The notes beneath the pieces were generated by a model that saw only the letters and a program-made list of their open reading frames with translations, was not told where the DNA came from and did no database searches. 14,762 nt of DNA from DASQPR01 sp035713725 (GTDB lineage Bacteria > Actinomycetota > Actinomycetes > Mycobacteriales > Micromonosporaceae), in assembly GCA_035713725.1 (NCBI GenBank), contig DASTMZ010000233.1, positions 1 to 14,762 on the forward strand, read 5' to 3'. Positions within the stretch are counted from its first letter, which is position 1. Each line of letters opens with the position of its first letter. A program made the translations under genes and the position numbers. Positions 13,189-14,762 of the stretch are shown here, piece by piece.

Positions 13189-14439
13189 TCAGTCGGCCAA
13201 CTCGGCGATCGGCACGTTCGGATCGGCGAGCCGGTCGAGATCGACGGCGCGACCGGCGAATCCGGCACGCACCAGCTTCCGGATGTCGTCCTGGACGTCC
13301 CAGATGTTCGCGTTCATGCCAGCGAGCACGCGGCCGTCCTTGACCCAGAATGCGATGAACTCGGGTGCCTTTCCGTCCATGAAGTCGGTCGCGCCGCGGA
13401 ACACCACGCGGTCGTAGCCACCCGGCTCGACGTACCCGGAATACTCCATTCCGAGGTCGTACTGGTCGGAGTAGAAGTAGGGCACCTCGTCGTAGGTGAC
13501 GTCCTGGCCGAGCATCGACTTGGCGGCTACCGGACCACTGTTCAGCGCGTTCGCCCAGTGCTCGACGCGCAGGCTGGTGCCGAGCGCGGGGTTGTGCCAG
13601 TTCGCCACGTCGCCGCAGGCGTACACCGACGGATCGGACGTCCGCAGCTGCGCGTCGACCACGATGCCGTTGTCGATATGCAGTCCGGCGGCCGAGGCGA
13701 GCTCGGTGTTCGGCAACACGCCGACGCCGACGATCGCGAGGTCCGCTGGGATCTCCGTACCGTCGGCTAGGCGTACCGCGCTGAGCGCACCGACGGATCC
13801 GACGAACTCCGCGATGCCCGACGACATCCTCAGGTCGACGCCGTGCTCGCGGTGCAAGTTCGCGTAGATCGTCGCGACCTCGTCGCCCAGCACGCGCTGC
13901 AGCGGCAACGGAGCCATCTCGACAACCGTCGCCTGCGCGCCATGCACCCGGGCAGCGGCGGCGGTCTCCAGCCCGATCCAGCCAGCACCGATCACGACCA
14001 CACGCGCGCCGTCTTTCAGCGCGTAGACGAGGCCGTCCGCGTCCGGCAGCGTCCGCAGGTAGCGCACGCCGCCGAGATCACTGCCCGGGATCTCCAGATG
14101 GCGGGGCCGCGCACCGGTGGCGAGCAGCAGCTTGTCATAGCGCAACGGTTCGAACCCGTCGAGCGTGACCTGACGCTTGTGCAGATTGAGGTCGGTGGCC
14201 CGGACGCCGAGCAGCAGGTCGACGTTGTTGGCGCTGTACCAGCTCGCCTCGTGTACGAAAGCGCTGTCACGAGGGTCGTTGCCGAGCAGGTATCCCTTCG
14301 ACAGTGGTGGCCGCTCGTACGGCCGCTCCGTCTCGTCACCGATCAGCACGACGCGACCGTCGAAGCCCTCGGCCCGCAGCGTCTCGGCGGCCTTCGCGCC
14401 GGCGAGCCCACCGCCAACGATCACGTATGTGTCGCTCAT
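13189..14439 (-). CDS. FAD-dependent ferredoxin/rubredoxin reductase-like oxidoreductase
   Basis: The protein is 416 aa, the normal size for this family. The N-terminal FAD motif is GGGLAG (residues 9-14), then ERPPLSKGYLL (42-52), the conserved block of BphA4/ferredoxin-NAD reductase-type enzymes, LLLATGARPR (104-113), the NAD(P)H-binding GAGWIG (151-156), and YACGDVA (273-279), which contacts FAD. A C-terminal Reductase_C domain follows (from ~318, VPYFYSDQYDLGMEYSGYV onward). It would pass electrons from NAD(P)H to a ferredoxin, often for a P450 or dioxygenase. No ferredoxin or oxygenase gene is in this window. ATG 14439 has AGGAG 6 nt upstream. An aldo/keto reductase gene lies 48 bp upstream on the same strand, possibly in one operon. 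Confidence 0.92.
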   Translation of the reverse strand: MSDTYVIVGGGLAGAKAAETLRAEGFDGRVVLIGDETERPYERPPLSKGYLLGNDPRDSAFVHEASWYSANNVDLLLGVRATDLNLHKRQVTLDGFEPLRYDKLLLATGARPRHLEIPGSDLGGVRYLRTLPDADGLVYALKDGARVVVIGAGWIGLETAAAARVHGAQATVVEMAPLPLQRVLGDEVATIYANLHREHGVDLRMSSGIAEFVGSVGALSAVRLADGTEIPADLAIVGVGVLPNTELASAAGLHIDNGIVVDAQLRTSDPSVYACGDVANWHNPALGTSLRVEHWANALNSGPVAAKSMLGQDVTYDEVPYFYSDQYDLGMEYSGYVEPGGYDRVVFRGATDFMDGKAPEFIAFWVKDGRVLAGMNANIWDVQDDIRKLVRAGFAGRAVDLDRLADPNVPIAELAD

Positions 14440-14487
14440 GAACGGCTCCTATCCGTCACCGTGACCACGCGTCCGTTGGCCGTACGC

Positions 14488-14762
14488 CTACGCGCCGGCC
14501 GTTGTCACCGCGCCAAGCGTCGCCCGGTCGACGGCCGTCAGCTCGACGTCGGTCGCCGCGCACATCGCGGCCAGCTGGTCCGGCCGGCGCGGTCCGACGA
14601 TCGCCGCGGTCACGCCGGGGTCGGTCACCACCCACGCCAGCGCCATCGTGAGCAACGATAGATTGCGCGCCGCGGCAAGCTGGGCAAGTTCGTCGATCAT
14701 CCGGTACGTCGTGTCGTTGGTGAACTGCTCGTACGGCTCCGGACGCAGCGTCATCCGCGAGC
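14488..14762 (-). CDS. Aldo/keto reductase, C-terminal part (5' end outside window)
   Basis: The frame stays open to the window edge and beyond the ATG at 14754, so the gene begins outside. About 90 residues are visible, ending with the typical aldo/keto reductase closing region: DELAQLAAARNLSLLTMALAWVVTDPGVTAAIVGPRRPDQLAAMCAATDVELTAVDRATLGAVTTAG. VVTDPGVTAAIVGPRRPDQL is the NADPH-binding IPGxRxxxQ-type stretch, and the closing helix is standard. The catalytic tetrad lies in the missing part. Enzymes of this type reduce carbonyls with NADPH; substrate unknown. It is probably upstream of, and perhaps co-transcribed with, the flavoprotein. Confidence 0.88.
   Translation of the reverse strand, partial: SRMTLRPEPYEQFTNDTTYRMIDELAQLAAARNLSLLTMALAWVVTDPGVTAAIVGPRRPDQLAAMCAATDVELTAVDRATLGAVTTAGA

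Noticed and set aside
1..14762. Mobile element, phage, CRISPR array or toxin-antitoxin module
   Set aside because: No transposase, integrase, cas gene, regularly spaced repeats or recognisable toxin pair was found, and base composition looks even.

Overview
The window is high-GC DNA, almost certainly from an actinomycete (Actinomycetota). Third codon positions are strongly GC-biased, GTG and TTG starts occur, and there is a BTAD/SARP-type regulator and an F420-type luciferase-like monooxygenase (TIGR03617-like). No rRNA, tRNA, CRISPR array, insertion sequence, integrase or phage gene was seen. It reads as ordinary chromosome rich in regulators, transport and small redox genes. No wholly new system is evident; the most unusual content is regulatory architecture.

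Layout. (1) 1-387: the C-terminal end of a TetR-type repressor, cut by the window edge, convergent with a BTAD-domain regulator (395-1159, minus). The BTAD gene is divergent from a two-gene unit, DUF1059 protein (1243-1401) then class I SAM methyltransferase (1416-2273), which ends at a strong hairpin (2292-2319). (2) 2326-2586: a small unrecognised minus-strand protein with its own plausible promoter. (3) 5571 down to 2730, minus: a four-gene operon of ArsR-like regulator, alpha/beta hydrolase, SRPBCC (AHSA1-like) protein and RibD-C 'dihydrofolate reductase family' protein. Its promoter lies on a GACAAG/CTTGTC inverted repeat and appears to yield a leaderless mRNA. (4) 5793-6800, plus: the F420-type oxidoreductase, separated from the ArsR gene by a 221-bp region that holds the operator and a separate CCAAGATC-type palindrome.

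(5) 10463 down to 6809, minus: a complete RbsBAC-like sugar ABC importer (lipoprotein, two-domain ATPase, permease). An 11-bp hairpin sits directly against the ATPase start codon, between the binding-protein gene and the ATPase gene. Upstream on the same strand is a DoxX-family membrane protein (10565-11086), which faces away from a PcaR-like IclR regulator (11289-12092, plus). The two share a compact divergent promoter region with overlapping -35 boxes.

(6) 12219-13058, plus: a metallophosphoesterase, convergent with a minus-strand pair at the right edge: an aldo/keto reductase (partial, off the edge) followed by a ferredoxin/rubredoxin-reductase-like flavoprotein (13189-14439).

How they fit together (inference): the ArsR operon looks self-regulated by a small ligand that the hydrolase or SRPBCC protein may also handle. 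The IclR regulator is the best candidate controller of DoxX and possibly of the ABC importer. The BTAD regulator is the best candidate controller of the DUF1059-methyltransferase pair. No substrate can be assigned from sequence alone.
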